Source of the DNA: an uncultured Clostridia bacterium
GTDB taxonomy: Bacteria > Bacillota > Clostridia > Oscillospirales > Butyricicoccaceae
Length of the DNA: 14,415 bases
NCBI GenBank assembly: GCA_910586575.1
Contig: CAJUJQ010000079.1
Location: 1 to 14,415, forward strand
Direction of reading: 5' to 3'
A program made the translations under genes and the position numbers. Shown piece after piece: positions 1 through 7,448 of the stretch (the stretch's first letter is position 1; every line of letters begins with the position of its first letter). The notes below the pieces were generated by a model, which was not told the origin of the DNA, did no database searches, and saw only the letters and a program-made list of their open reading frames with translations.

Positions 1-294
1 TATGAAAAAAACCAGTTCCTGCGTTTGTCGTCTCCCGACGATGTACAGCGGTTTAAGCAGATATTTTGTGTTGACGCTGCCACGCTGTACGCATTGAATT
101 ATTCGCAGTATATGGCGGTTTGCTCACCGCGATTTATCGCAATAGGCGGCAGTGGCGGAGGTGCGTCCAGTTATGTGCCCGACCCGATTACCGCGTTTAT
201 CAGCGCGTGCCGCTGCGGCAATGTTGGGATGCGGGCCATTCTGCGGTCCATTAAGGCGTGGGTGGCATTTAAGTTGGCGAGGAAGAAAAAATGA
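1..294 (+). CDS. C-terminal part of an unidentified, possibly glycosyltransferase-like protein (5' truncated by window edge)
   Basis: The frame is open from base 1 through the TGA at 292-294, so this is the last 97 residues of a longer protein. The in-frame TTG at 25 has no reason to be the start. The visible part contains a hydrophobic stretch followed by a glycine-rich turn (FIAIGGSGGGASSY), then a helical, basic C-terminus ending in RKKK. A hydrophobic strand leading into a Gly/Ser turn after a short helix is common in the donor-binding half of GT-B glycosyltransferases. The gene also overlaps the next glycosyltransferase gene by 4 bases (ATGA), which suggests translational coupling. A glycosyltransferase role is therefore a reasonable guess, but I do not recognise the family and the catalytic parts lie outside the window. 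Confidence 0.6.
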   Translation, partial: YEKNQFLRLSSPDDVQRFKQIFCVDAATLYALNYSQYMAVCSPRFIAIGGSGGGASSYVPDPITAFISACRCGNVGMRAILRSIKAWVAFKLARKKK

Positions 295-1499
295 GCCGAA
301 AAATATTGAAGATTAAGTTTGTAGATATGCCCGGAGAATTTAATTTGCAGGATAATTTTATTCTGGACATACTGCGGGAGCGCTATGAAATCGTATTTTC
401 GGATCAGCCCGATTTTCTGTTTTACAGTGTGTTTGGGATTGAATATTTAGGTTATTCTGACTGCGTTCGAATTTTTATGGACGGAGAACCCGTGCTGCCG
501 AATTTTAATGATTGCGATTACGCAATTGGATATACGTATATGACAATGGGGGATCGGTATCACCGCGCAGCGGGGCTTTTGGCAAGTAGTATCGGTGCCG
601 AGATGCCACGTCGGATCATGGATCGCTCCGCAGTTACCGAACAGATGGCGCACCGAAAGTTCTGTAATTTTATTTATTCGAATGCAACCAAAGGAGACGG
701 GGCAAAGCTCCGCATAGAATTTTGTAAAAAATTAATGGAATATAAAGCAGTTGATTGCCCCGGGAGTGTTCTACATAATTTGGATACTGACTTATTAGCC
801 AAACGCTATGAAGGATTTGACGAAGGCGGCTGTCCAATTGTGAGTGACAACAGCTGGCAGGACAGCAAGCAGTCCTTCTTACGGAATTATAAATTTACGA
901 TTGCATTTGAAAATCTACGGATCCCGGGTATGACCACCGAGAAATTGATTAATCCGTTTTTTGCATACTCGGTGCCAATTTATTGGGGTAATCCTGATGT
1001 ATTAAGAGAATACAATCCGAAAGCTTTCATTAATTGTGCAGAATATGGGGACGATTTGCACGCAGTGATCCGCCGTGTGAAAGAGCTGGACCGGGATGAT
1101 GAGCAATATTTGGAGATGCTGCGTCAGCCGCCACTCCAACCCGATTACGATTTTGACCAGAGGGAAAAGCTTCGGGAATTTCTGTATAAGATCATGGAGC
1201 GAGGTAATCACCCGGTTCGAAACCCAGAGGCAGTGAATTGTTGGGAGCCTATTTCGGCAAACCTGATCCTGAGGTGGGGGGGGAATTATCAAACGGTTCA
1301 TAATGCGCTTAATTTTGCCGCCGCAAATGCAGAAGGGTTGACAGATAAGCTCGCGGAATTGGATACGTTATACAGTTCTAATTCATGGAAGCTAGTGCAA
1401 AGGCTGCGCAGATTTGCGGATTCCAAATGGGGATATGTCCCAAAGAAAGTATTCCTTTTTCTGTTGAAGATTTACCGAAAGCTGAAAAGTTCATTATAA
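291..1499 (+). CDS. Family GT10 glycosyltransferase (alpha-1,3/4-fucosyltransferase-like)
   Basis: A 402-residue protein with the GT10 C-terminal donor-binding signature. Residues 200-208 read YKFTIAFEN, residues 215-219 TTEKL and residues 229-233 PIYWG, followed by a conserved region around NPKAFIN. These match Helicobacter FutA-type and eukaryotic alpha-1,3-fucosyltransferases, which transfer fucose from GDP-fucose. The N-terminal half (about 1-125) would be the acceptor-binding Rossmann-like domain. The C-terminal 50 residues are basic and amphipathic and include SNSWKLVQRLRRF (363-375), a tail seen on many surface-glycan glycosyltransferases and probably a membrane-contact segment. GAGGA at 279-283 lies 7 bases before the ATG, which overlaps the upstream stop. 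A run of eight G (1276-1283) encodes W329-G331. No GDP-fucose synthesis genes are in view, so the donor sugar is assumed from the family; related deoxysugars are possible. Confidence 0.88.
   Translation: MSRKILKIKFVDMPGEFNLQDNFILDILRERYEIVFSDQPDFLFYSVFGIEYLGYSDCVRIFMDGEPVLPNFNDCDYAIGYTYMTMGDRYHRAAGLLASSIGAEMPRRIMDRSAVTEQMAHRKFCNFIYSNATKGDGAKLRIEFCKKLMEYKAVDCPGSVLHNLDTDLLAKRYEGFDEGGCPIVSDNSWQDSKQSFLRNYKFTIAFENLRIPGMTTEKLINPFFAYSVPIYWGNPDVLREYNPKAFINCAEYGDDLHAVIRRVKELDRDDEQYLEMLRQPPLQPDYDFDQREKLREFLYKIMERGNHPVRNPEAVNCWEPISANLILRWGGNYQTVHNALNFAAANAEGLTDKLAELDTLYSSNSWKLVQRLRRFADSKWGYVPKKVFLFLLKIYRKLKSSL
1276..1283 (+). repeat. Homopolymer G8 tract inside the GT10 gene
   Basis: Eight consecutive G residues lie in frame at codons for W329, G330 and G331. 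Slippage by one base would change the frame of the last ~70 codons, which include the basic C-terminal tail but not the catalytic motifs. Whether the tract varies cannot be judged from one sequence. Confidence 0.85.
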
Positions 1500-1560
1500 A
1501 TGTGGTGTTGCATGGTGGATTTTAAGCATATCAGTCGTTGATGTGATGGGGAAAGGGAAT

Positions 1561-1567
1561 GAGGAGG
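1561..1567 (+). promoter_or_regulatory. Ribosome binding site GAGGAGG that fixes the start of the GT-C gene
   Basis: GAGGAGG ends 8 bases before GTG 1576, an ideal spacing. It lies inside the longer open frame that could begin at 1543, and no comparable site precedes 1543 or the ATG at 1546. It therefore argues for initiation at GTG 1576, directly before a hydrophobic segment. Confidence 0.75.
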
Positions 1568-1575
1568 AAATTGGT

Positions 1576-3708
1576 GTGATTTTAATGTGTGTTCGCTTGG
1601 TGAAGATTTTGCTTGTTCTGGGTGCTGTGCTTGGAGCTGTTTTGCTTGCACGAGGGACGTGGAGTAAAAAACAGCTTGGCGGATATATCGTTTTGACGGT
1701 CATTGTCGCGTTTGTTGCAAATTGGGCTGCAAATGCCTTACCTCCATTGACAGATCAGGTTACTTTGACCGGTGTGGGACAGAAGCGTGAAGAAGCGGTT
1801 TTGGATGAAATTTTTCTGGATAGCTATACCGTGGACGGTCGCTCTTATGTTCCGGGAAAATCTTTACAGATTGTGGACGGCAAGTGGTTTTGGATCGGGG
1901 AATCTTATGTTTGGCGAAACGAGAATGATTCCAGGCAGCCTGAGGGCGTCACCCGTTCCGTTACAGTGAAAATTCCCGTGGGCTGGTCACGGACACTGGA
2001 TTTTCGCGGCGGCATCTGGCGTGGGTTTGTAGAAATATCCGCAGGTGGGGAAACATGGACTGCCGATACTTTTTCAGAGGATGAGAGTTCGGTATCCGTA
2101 CCCATCGGAAGAAGTTCCACATCAGCGCTTATATACAATCAGATTCATTATCTGGTGTTGTACGCAGTTCTGCTTTTCCTTTGGTTCTTTGCGGCAGTTT
2201 CTATGATCCAGCTTTCCGTCCACCAGCCAGAGCGCTATCGGGCCTGGATGGAAAGGAATGGGGGAAAAACGTGCTATGCTGTAATTGCGTTGGCAGCGTT
2301 TTTGCTTATGCTGCGCGTTGCTGATGAATACTCTCTTGGTCTTGATGAGTTAATAATTACAAAATTCGCCAGCGAAAGCCTTGAAACCATGATTCAAAGA
2401 TGTTTAGCATCACAAGCGGGCGCACCTCCGCTGGGTGGTATCTTTACTTATATATGGTATCACATTGCGCCTTATGGTGAAAAGTGGCTTTTATCATTTC
2501 CTATTTTTATGACAGCGGTGTCCGTTTATATCATCGGGATTGCGGGAGAACATCTAAAGGGAAGATGGTGTGGCTTTTTTGCCGCATGCATGATGGGCTT
2601 TTCTTCAACCGTATGGGGATACTCTGGCATAAGTTTTAAAAGCTATTCCATGTTGTTCTTTTTCAGTACATTTTGCCTGTACAGCTTTATTCAAAAAAAT
2701 AAGGACGCAGAATGTAAAAAATGGCTGACTGCTTATAGTATCTCTTTGCTTGGATTAGGAATGACACACTATTTTGGCATGATGCTTTGCGGAATGTATT
2801 TTCTGGCGGATTTGTATTTATTCGTAAAAAAGAGGGTTTCATGGCGTTCAGGGTGCGCTTATTTGTTGCCAGGATCCGCATGCCTGATATGGGTTGGCCT
2901 TATGTTCTGGACAAGTTGGAAGAATGGCGGGACAGGGATTTCGTTTAACTATGCTCCGGTTCCTACAGCGGCACATGTTACAAATCTCCTTCGTACGTTA
3001 GCCGGAAACTATGAACCTGCGTTTTGGCTGTTAATGCTTGCAATAGCCTATGCGGCCGCGTTGTTATGTTCCAGTCATCAGGAAAAAGACAGTCTGTTAG
3101 AATTTTATCAAATATTTATGGCCAGTTCAGTGGTTGTAATAATCGGAGTCATATTTTTTTACGGACGTTTTATAAATCAGCAAACGACTTTGTGGATGGA
3201 ACGGTATTTTGTCTTGCTGATTCCACAAACAACACTTTTGTGCGCGTCTGTTGTGTCGTGTCTCACATCTTCTAAAAGAGCAGAATATTCGATTTCAAGG
3301 ACAGCTATGGCTAGTTTTTTCCTTTCGATGCTCTTTGTCCTGAATTGCATTTCAGTAGGAGGTGCGTGCAGATCAGATAAATATACGTACCGGGAAACAG
3401 CGGATTGGTTGTATGAGCAAGGAGATTATATTTTTAATGGGGAAGCCCTGATTGCGACAACGATGGGCGATTGGGAGCGTGAAGGATGGATACGCTACTA
3501 TATTGAACGATACGGGCGGCGCGATCCGCTTCGCATCGTGGTTCAGAGGAACCTGACATCTGAGGAGGTTCTCTCATATAATAGGGTTTATCTGTTTCAA
3601 GATCATTTATACGGCGTCGATCAATGGTTCCAATCGACATTGGATAATAATTACCGCTTGGAGGCCGATATTCCTGAATTGCAAATAAAGATGTTTGTCC
3701 GGAAATAA
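1576..3708 (+). CDS. Polytopic GT-C / GT39-like membrane glycosyltransferase
   Basis: About 710 residues with many hydrophobic helices, probably a polyprenyl-phosphate-sugar-dependent transferase acting on the outer face of the membrane. Two N-terminal helices are followed by a roughly 130-residue soluble, beta-rich segment (about 55-185). The GT-C core comes next, with the acidic pair D257-E258 in GLDEL and a PPLGG loop (284-288). This is the usual arrangement of the catalytic first external loop in GT39/ArnT-like enzymes. Several further helices follow, then a soluble C-terminal part of about 100 residues. GTG 1576 is chosen because GAGGAGG ends 8 bases upstream; the open frame extends back to 1543. 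The gene sits just before the deoxy-aminosugar genes, and a GtrB-type loader and a flippase-like pair are encoded downstream, so it is the likely final transferase of that sugar. The family is deduced from topology and the DE motif, so the substrate is inference. Confidence 0.75.
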   Translation: MILMCVRLVKILLVLGAVLGAVLLARGTWSKKQLGGYIVLTVIVAFVANWAANALPPLTDQVTLTGVGQKREEAVLDEIFLDSYTVDGRSYVPGKSLQIVDGKWFWIGESYVWRNENDSRQPEGVTRSVTVKIPVGWSRTLDFRGGIWRGFVEISAGGETWTADTFSEDESSVSVPIGRSSTSALIYNQIHYLVLYAVLLFLWFFAAVSMIQLSVHQPERYRAWMERNGGKTCYAVIALAAFLLMLRVADEYSLGLDELIITKFASESLETMIQRCLASQAGAPPLGGIFTYIWYHIAPYGEKWLLSFPIFMTAVSVYIIGIAGEHLKGRWCGFFAACMMGFSSTVWGYSGISFKSYSMLFFFSTFCLYSFIQKNKDAECKKWLTAYSISLLGLGMTHYFGMMLCGMYFLADLYLFVKKRVSWRSGCAYLLPGSACLIWVGLMFWTSWKNGGTGISFNYAPVPTAAHVTNLLRTLAGNYEPAFWLLMLAIAYAAALLCSSHQEKDSLLEFYQIFMASSVVVIIGVIFFYGRFINQQTTLWMERYFVLLIPQTTLLCASVVSCLTSSKRAEYSISRTAMASFFLSMLFVLNCISVGGACRSDKYTYRETADWLYEQGDYIFNGEALIATTMGDWEREGWIRYYIERYGRRDPLRIVVQRNLTSEEVLSYNRVYLFQDHLYGVDQWFQSTLDNNYRLEADIPELQIKMFVRK

Positions 3709-3736
3709 AAAGTAGAGTGAAAGAGGAGTATCCATT

Positions 3737-5128
3737 ATGAACGACACGCTTTTCTCAATCGCGCAGAGCTGGTGTGCGGGTGAAAGCAGTCTGAACTGCA
3801 CGGAGGAACTTCTGGACTGGATTCGAAAAAGAAACGAAACCATCGCGGTAGAAATTCAAAAAATAGCCTTCCCGAAAGACGGTTTCTGGTTTTACGATTA
3901 TGAAAACGGATGTATCCGCAACCAGAACAGCAGCTTTTTCAGTATTACGGGCTATCGTCAGCGGAGGGCGGGCAGAACCGTATGTTCCCAACCGATTATT
4001 ATGCAGGAAGAGATTGGGTATTTGGGAATCCTTTGCCGCAAAATAGATGGTGTCATGCACTTTCTGATGCAGGCAAAAATCGAGCCGGGAAATGTTAATA
4101 AGATTCAGATTTCCCCAACGATCCAGGCGACAAAAAGCAATTTTACCCGGAAGCACGGCGGGGCATCCCCACCGTATCTGGAATACTTTTTGAATGCGGG
4201 TAAATATGAAATTATTGTTGATCAAATCCAGTCGGAGCAGTCGTCCCGATTTTATAAAAAGCGCAACCGTAATATCATCTTGCATGTGGAGGAGGAAATT
4301 CCGGTGCTGCCTTCGCATCGCTGGATGACGTTGGGGCAAATCAAGCGACTGATGCGGGAGGATAATCTGGTCAATATGGATACGAGGACGGTGCTGTCCT
4401 GTATTCCATTTTCCAAGCTGAATCTTCAGCCGTTGGTTCTTTCGGGGCTTTCCGATTGCTTTCGGGATAAATCGCTGTTCCGTTCTGTGTTCCTGGGCGA
4501 CGGGCAGAATAAACTGCCGAGGATCTATCAGTATATCAATAACTGGAAGATGTTTCAGAACGTGGATTGCGAGTTGCTGCCGCTGCACGAACTGGAGGAT
4601 TGGGAAATGCGCGGAAATGAATTTGTTTGTAAGCACCCATATCCTTTTAAGGTCATTTTTTGCAATATTTTAATTGAGGGGAGAGAGGTCAGGCATTGGA
4701 CGCAGCCGCTTTTTGAGGCAACCGGTATTGCAACCTTTGGGCTGATTTGCTGCGAAGAGGACGGGGTTTTAAGGTTCTTGGTAAAAGCGACATCGGAAGC
4801 TGGCTGTTTTGATGGTATAGAGCTTGGACCAACCATCCAGCGTGAGGCAGCTGCATTTCGACAGGAGGAGGATGCTGTTTCCCGATATTTTTCGGACTGC
4901 TTGAAATGCGGGAAAGGTGTTCTGTTTGATCATTTGCTTTCTGAAGAAGGCGGTCGATTTTATCAGGAACAGAATCGAAATCTACTGATCAAAGCAAATA
5001 TTCAGGATCTGCCCGCGCTTCCGGAGGGTTATTTCTTATTGGATTATCACACCTTGAATGAGTTGGTGCAGGTCAATAATGTATTGAATATTCAGTTGAG
5101 AAATCTGATATCACTGTTGGAGGCATAA
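3737..5128 (+). CDS. NDP-hexose 2,3-dehydratase (EvaA/TylCVI family)
   Basis: A 463-residue protein of the length and two-fold pseudo-repeat layout of dTDP-4-keto-6-deoxyglucose 2,3-dehydratases. These remove the C2 hydroxyl to give a 3,4-diketo-2,6-dideoxyhexose nucleotide. The repeat is visible: SPTIQ (126-130) corresponds to GPTIQ (364-368), and SSRFYKKRNRN (169-179) to GGRFYQEQNRN (405-415). The N-half carries the family stretch QAKIEPGN followed by QATKSNF; the C-half has EGREVRHWTQP (314-324). The matching place in the N-half reads RTVCSQP and lacks the tryptophan. GAGGAG at 3723-3728 lies 8 bases before the ATG. The next gene is a 3-ketoreductase 3 bases downstream, which is the normal partner because the diketo product is unstable. 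RmlA and RmlB, encoded downstream, would supply its substrate. This family is best known from antibiotic deoxysugar clusters. Confidence 0.9.
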   Translation: MNDTLFSIAQSWCAGESSLNCTEELLDWIRKRNETIAVEIQKIAFPKDGFWFYDYENGCIRNQNSSFFSITGYRQRRAGRTVCSQPIIMQEEIGYLGILCRKIDGVMHFLMQAKIEPGNVNKIQISPTIQATKSNFTRKHGGASPPYLEYFLNAGKYEIIVDQIQSEQSSRFYKKRNRNIILHVEEEIPVLPSHRWMTLGQIKRLMREDNLVNMDTRTVLSCIPFSKLNLQPLVLSGLSDCFRDKSLFRSVFLGDGQNKLPRIYQYINNWKMFQNVDCELLPLHELEDWEMRGNEFVCKHPYPFKVIFCNILIEGREVRHWTQPLFEATGIATFGLICCEEDGVLRFLVKATSEAGCFDGIELGPTIQREAAAFRQEEDAVSRYFSDCLKCGKGVLFDHLLSEEGGRFYQEQNRNLLIKANIQDLPALPEGYFLLDYHTLNELVQVNNVLNIQLRNLISLLEA

Positions 5129-5131
5129 GAT

Positions 5132-6085
5132 ATGAGGCTTGGGATTTTGGGGACAGCGGATATAGCGTTCCGGAGGTTCCTTCCGGCTCTGCAAAAATGT
5201 CCGGGTATTACATATGCAGGGATCGCATCCCGGACGATAGAAAAAACCGCATGCTTTGTGGAGACATATGGCGGGATCGGTTATCAATCCTATGAGTCGC
5301 TTCTTGAGGATAACAGTATTGATGCGGTTTATGTTCCCTTGCCGCCTGCGCTTCATTACGAGTGGGGCAGTAAGGTGTTGGCATCCGGGAAGCACCTGCT
5401 GATGGAAAAACCGTTTACAACAAGCCTGAAAGATACAAACGAACTGCTTGCGATTGCGGAAGGAAAAGGGCTGGCGGTTCGTGAAAACTATATGTTCCTG
5501 TATCACAGTCAGTTACAGAAAATTAAAGAAATGATTGCGGACGGAACATTGGGCGATTTACGGCTTTTGCGGATGTCATTTGGCTTCCCAAGGCGTGGAG
5601 AAAACGATTTCCGCTATAACAAAGCTCTGGGCGGCGGCGCGTTACTGGACTGCGGCGGCTATCCGGTACGCCTCGCGCTCGAATTGCTGGGCGAATCCGC
5701 ACAGGTGGTGCATGCAAAGCTTTCTCAGCCGGAAGGATATGAGGTTGATTTGTTTGGTTCCGCCGTACTGGAAAATACGGATGGCTTATGTGCACAGATC
5801 TCTTTTGGAATGGATAACGCGTATCAGTGCCAGCTTGAAATCTGGGGCAGTAAAGCAACGTTAATCGCTCCCAGGATATTTACGGCGCCACCGGATATGC
5901 CTCCCGCTTTGCTGCTGAAAAGGAGTGACGGGGAGGAAGAACTAATATTAGAAGCTGATAACGCATTCTTGAATTCTCTGACGGTATTTCATATGGCTTG
6001 TACGCATAATGGCCTGCAAGAAAAAGTACAGATAAGAAGACAGGGGATATTGATTGATGCAATCATGAAAGGAGTGGTTTCATGA
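5132..6085 (+). CDS. NDP-hexose 3-ketoreductase, Gfo/Idh/MocA family (KijD10/TylCII-like)
   Basis: A 317-residue NAD(P)H-dependent oxidoreductase. It has an N-terminal Rossmann fold beginning LGILGTADIA (3-12), the family motif MEKPF (91-95) with Lys93, and LLDCGGYP (171-178) with Tyr177. The Lys/Tyr pair matches the catalytic residues described for the sugar 3-ketoreductase KijD10. It would reduce the C3 ketone of the 2,3-dehydratase product to give a dTDP-4-keto-2,6-dideoxyhexose. Tight linkage to that gene (GGAGG at 5119-5123, 8 bases before the ATG) and to the following aminotransferase (ATGA overlap at 6082-6085) supports this role over other members of this broad family. The stereochemistry at C3 cannot be read from the sequence. 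Confidence 0.85.
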   Translation: MRLGILGTADIAFRRFLPALQKCPGITYAGIASRTIEKTACFVETYGGIGYQSYESLLEDNSIDAVYVPLPPALHYEWGSKVLASGKHLLMEKPFTTSLKDTNELLAIAEGKGLAVRENYMFLYHSQLQKIKEMIADGTLGDLRLLRMSFGFPRRGENDFRYNKALGGGALLDCGGYPVRLALELLGESAQVVHAKLSQPEGYEVDLFGSAVLENTDGLCAQISFGMDNAYQCQLEIWGSKATLIAPRIFTAPPDMPPALLLKRSDGEEELILEADNAFLNSLTVFHMACTHNGLQEKVQIRRQGILIDAIMKGVVS

Positions 6086-7206
6086 TCCCGTTTAACAAAG
6101 CTTCCATTTCAGCGCTTGAGGAATCGTATTTGAGGGATGCCCTTTATAATAGCAAGCTTTCCGGCGATGGTAAATATACGATGCGTGTATACGAGCAGTT
6201 CAGGCAGAGATTTGGTATCCAAACAATGCTGCTGACAACATCCGGAACCACTGCGCTCGAAATGGCCGCGATTTTGATTGGTCTTGCACCGGGGGATGAA
6301 GTGATTGTACCTTCATTTACATTTTCATCAACGGTGAATGCTTTCCTTCTCCGGGGAGCAAGGCCTGTTTTTTGTGATATTCGGAGCGATACGTTTAATA
6401 TGGATGAATCACTGATCGAAGGGCTTATCACAGAGAAAACAAAGGCAATTTACTGCGTGGATTACGCAGGGATCCCCTGTGAAATGGATACAATCAATTT
6501 GATTGCTGCAAAACATGGCCTGTTTGTAATTGAGGATGCTGCCCAGGCGGTTGGATCCACTTATAAAGGGCGTTATGCCGGGACTTTATCGGAGTTCGGC
6601 TGTTATTCCTTCCATGAGACAAAGAACTACGCGATGGGGGAAGGCGGAGGCATTGTCCTGAATGAGGAAAAGTACCTTGAGCGTGCGGAGATCATTCGCG
6701 AAAAGGGAACAAATCGACGTCAAGTTCTAAAAGGCTGGACAGATAAATACACATGGCATGATATTGGCTCATCCTTTTTGCCTTCCGATTTGTTGGCCGC
6801 AGTATTGTGTGCTCAATTAGAGCGTTATGACGAAATTATGAGCAAACGGCTGGCTGTTTGGAATACCTATCATGAAAATTTAAAACCGTTGGAACAGGCT
6901 GGAAAGGTGCGTCGGGCTATTGTCCCGGAAAACATCCTCCACAATGGACATATGTATAATATTCTGCTTCCCAGTGATGATGTGCGCACGCGTTTGGTTG
7001 AGAAGCTGAAAGAGAATGGCATTATGGCGTATATCTGCTATGTTCCGCTGCACTCTTCGCCTATGGGTTTAAAATTGGGATATCATGCGGAGGATTGCCC
7101 AGTGACAGAGGAACTTGGCGCGCGGACGCTTCGGTTGCCTCTGTATGCGGATATGACACAGGTGCAAGCGGAAACGGTTGCTGAATTGATCAAGAAATTG
7201 GTGTAA
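6082..7206 (+). CDS. DegT/DnrJ/EryC1/StrS sugar aminotransferase, WecE (RffA)-like
   Basis: A 374-residue PLP-dependent aminotransferase that should place an amine at C4 of a dTDP-4-keto-6-deoxy sugar with glutamate as donor. It keeps landmarks of E. coli WecE: SGDGKYT near residue 27, TSGTTALEMAA (53-63), D152 in EDAAQ, the PLP lysine K181 in FHETKNY, the segment EKGTNR, and DKYTWHDIGSS. Length and lysine position match WecE, whose product has an axial C4 amine (fucosamine series). In this operon the substrate would lack the C2 hydroxyl, so the expected product is a dTDP-4-amino-2,4,6-trideoxyhexose. The start overlaps the ketoreductase stop by 4 bases, with AAAGGAG at 6068-6074. Because the substrate is inferred from neighbours, the wecE symbol is not assigned. 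Confidence 0.9.
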   Translation: MIPFNKASISALEESYLRDALYNSKLSGDGKYTMRVYEQFRQRFGIQTMLLTTSGTTALEMAAILIGLAPGDEVIVPSFTFSSTVNAFLLRGARPVFCDIRSDTFNMDESLIEGLITEKTKAIYCVDYAGIPCEMDTINLIAAKHGLFVIEDAAQAVGSTYKGRYAGTLSEFGCYSFHETKNYAMGEGGGIVLNEEKYLERAEIIREKGTNRRQVLKGWTDKYTWHDIGSSFLPSDLLAAVLCAQLERYDEIMSKRLAVWNTYHENLKPLEQAGKVRRAIVPENILHNGHMYNILLPSDDVRTRLVEKLKENGIMAYICYVPLHSSPMGLKLGYHAEDCPVTEELGARTLRLPLYADMTQVQAETVAELIKKLV

Positions 7207-7447
7207 CGCGTGAATATTTATAGATAAATGCGATAGTGAGTGCTTAAGGAGCTGCTCAATAGAGAAGGATTAGAACTTTGATTCTTTGGGATGGGCAGGA
7301 ATGCGAGTTAAGGGATCTTAAAAGGGTTTGGCAAAGTGATTATAAACCTACATTCGTTACCCGTCTCGTGCATGGATTGGAAACCGGAGACAAGAGTAAT
7401 GAAAGAGAACGCGGCAGACAGTTTATTGGGAGTAGGAGATGGATGTA
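7207..7447 (+). other. 240-base gap inside an otherwise tightly packed operon
   Basis: Neighbouring genes overlap or are separated by a few bases to a few tens of bases, so this gap stands out. I find no convincing promoter, terminator hairpin or RNA gene in it. Its second half holds one open frame (7278-7448) listed separately. It may be the remains of a deleted gene or an uncharacterised leader. Confidence 0.5.
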
Positions 7448-7448
7448 A
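7278..7448 (+). CDS. Doubtful small ORF (56 aa) translationally linked to the acyltransferase gene
   Basis: The frame is open from 7263. A TTG at 7278 is preceded by GAAGG (7264-7268), 9 bases upstream. The stop TAA at 7446-7448 overlaps the ATG of the next gene by one base (TAATG), an arrangement typical of coupled genes. The product is charged and hydrophilic (starts LILWDGQECELRD, ends GSRRWM) with no motif I recognise. It could be a remnant of a gene, a real small protein, or chance; the rare start codon and short length weigh against it. Confidence 0.25.
   Translation: MILWDGQECELRDLKRVWQSDYKPTFVTRLVHGLETGDKSNERERGRQFIGSRRWM
7434..7438 (+). promoter_or_regulatory. Ribosome binding site AGGAG that fixes the acyltransferase start
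   Basis: AGGAG ends 9 bases before ATG 7448. The earlier in-frame ATG at 7439 abuts this site directly with no spacing and so cannot use it. Initiation at 7448 also gives a protein beginning MKDLIIVGTG, the normal N-terminus of the family. Confidence 0.75.

Noticed and set aside
1543..1575. Earlier start (GTG 1543 or ATG 1546) for the GT-C gene
   Set aside because: It would place the strong GAGGAGG site inside the coding region and add a charged N-terminus before the first helix; GTG 1576 has ideal spacing.
3755..4636. A 293-codon open frame on the minus strand inside the 2,3-dehydratase gene
   Set aside because: It is antisense to a well-supported family gene, shows no recognisable motif, has biased histidine/arginine/proline-rich composition typical of a reverse-frame shadow, and has no context as a gene.
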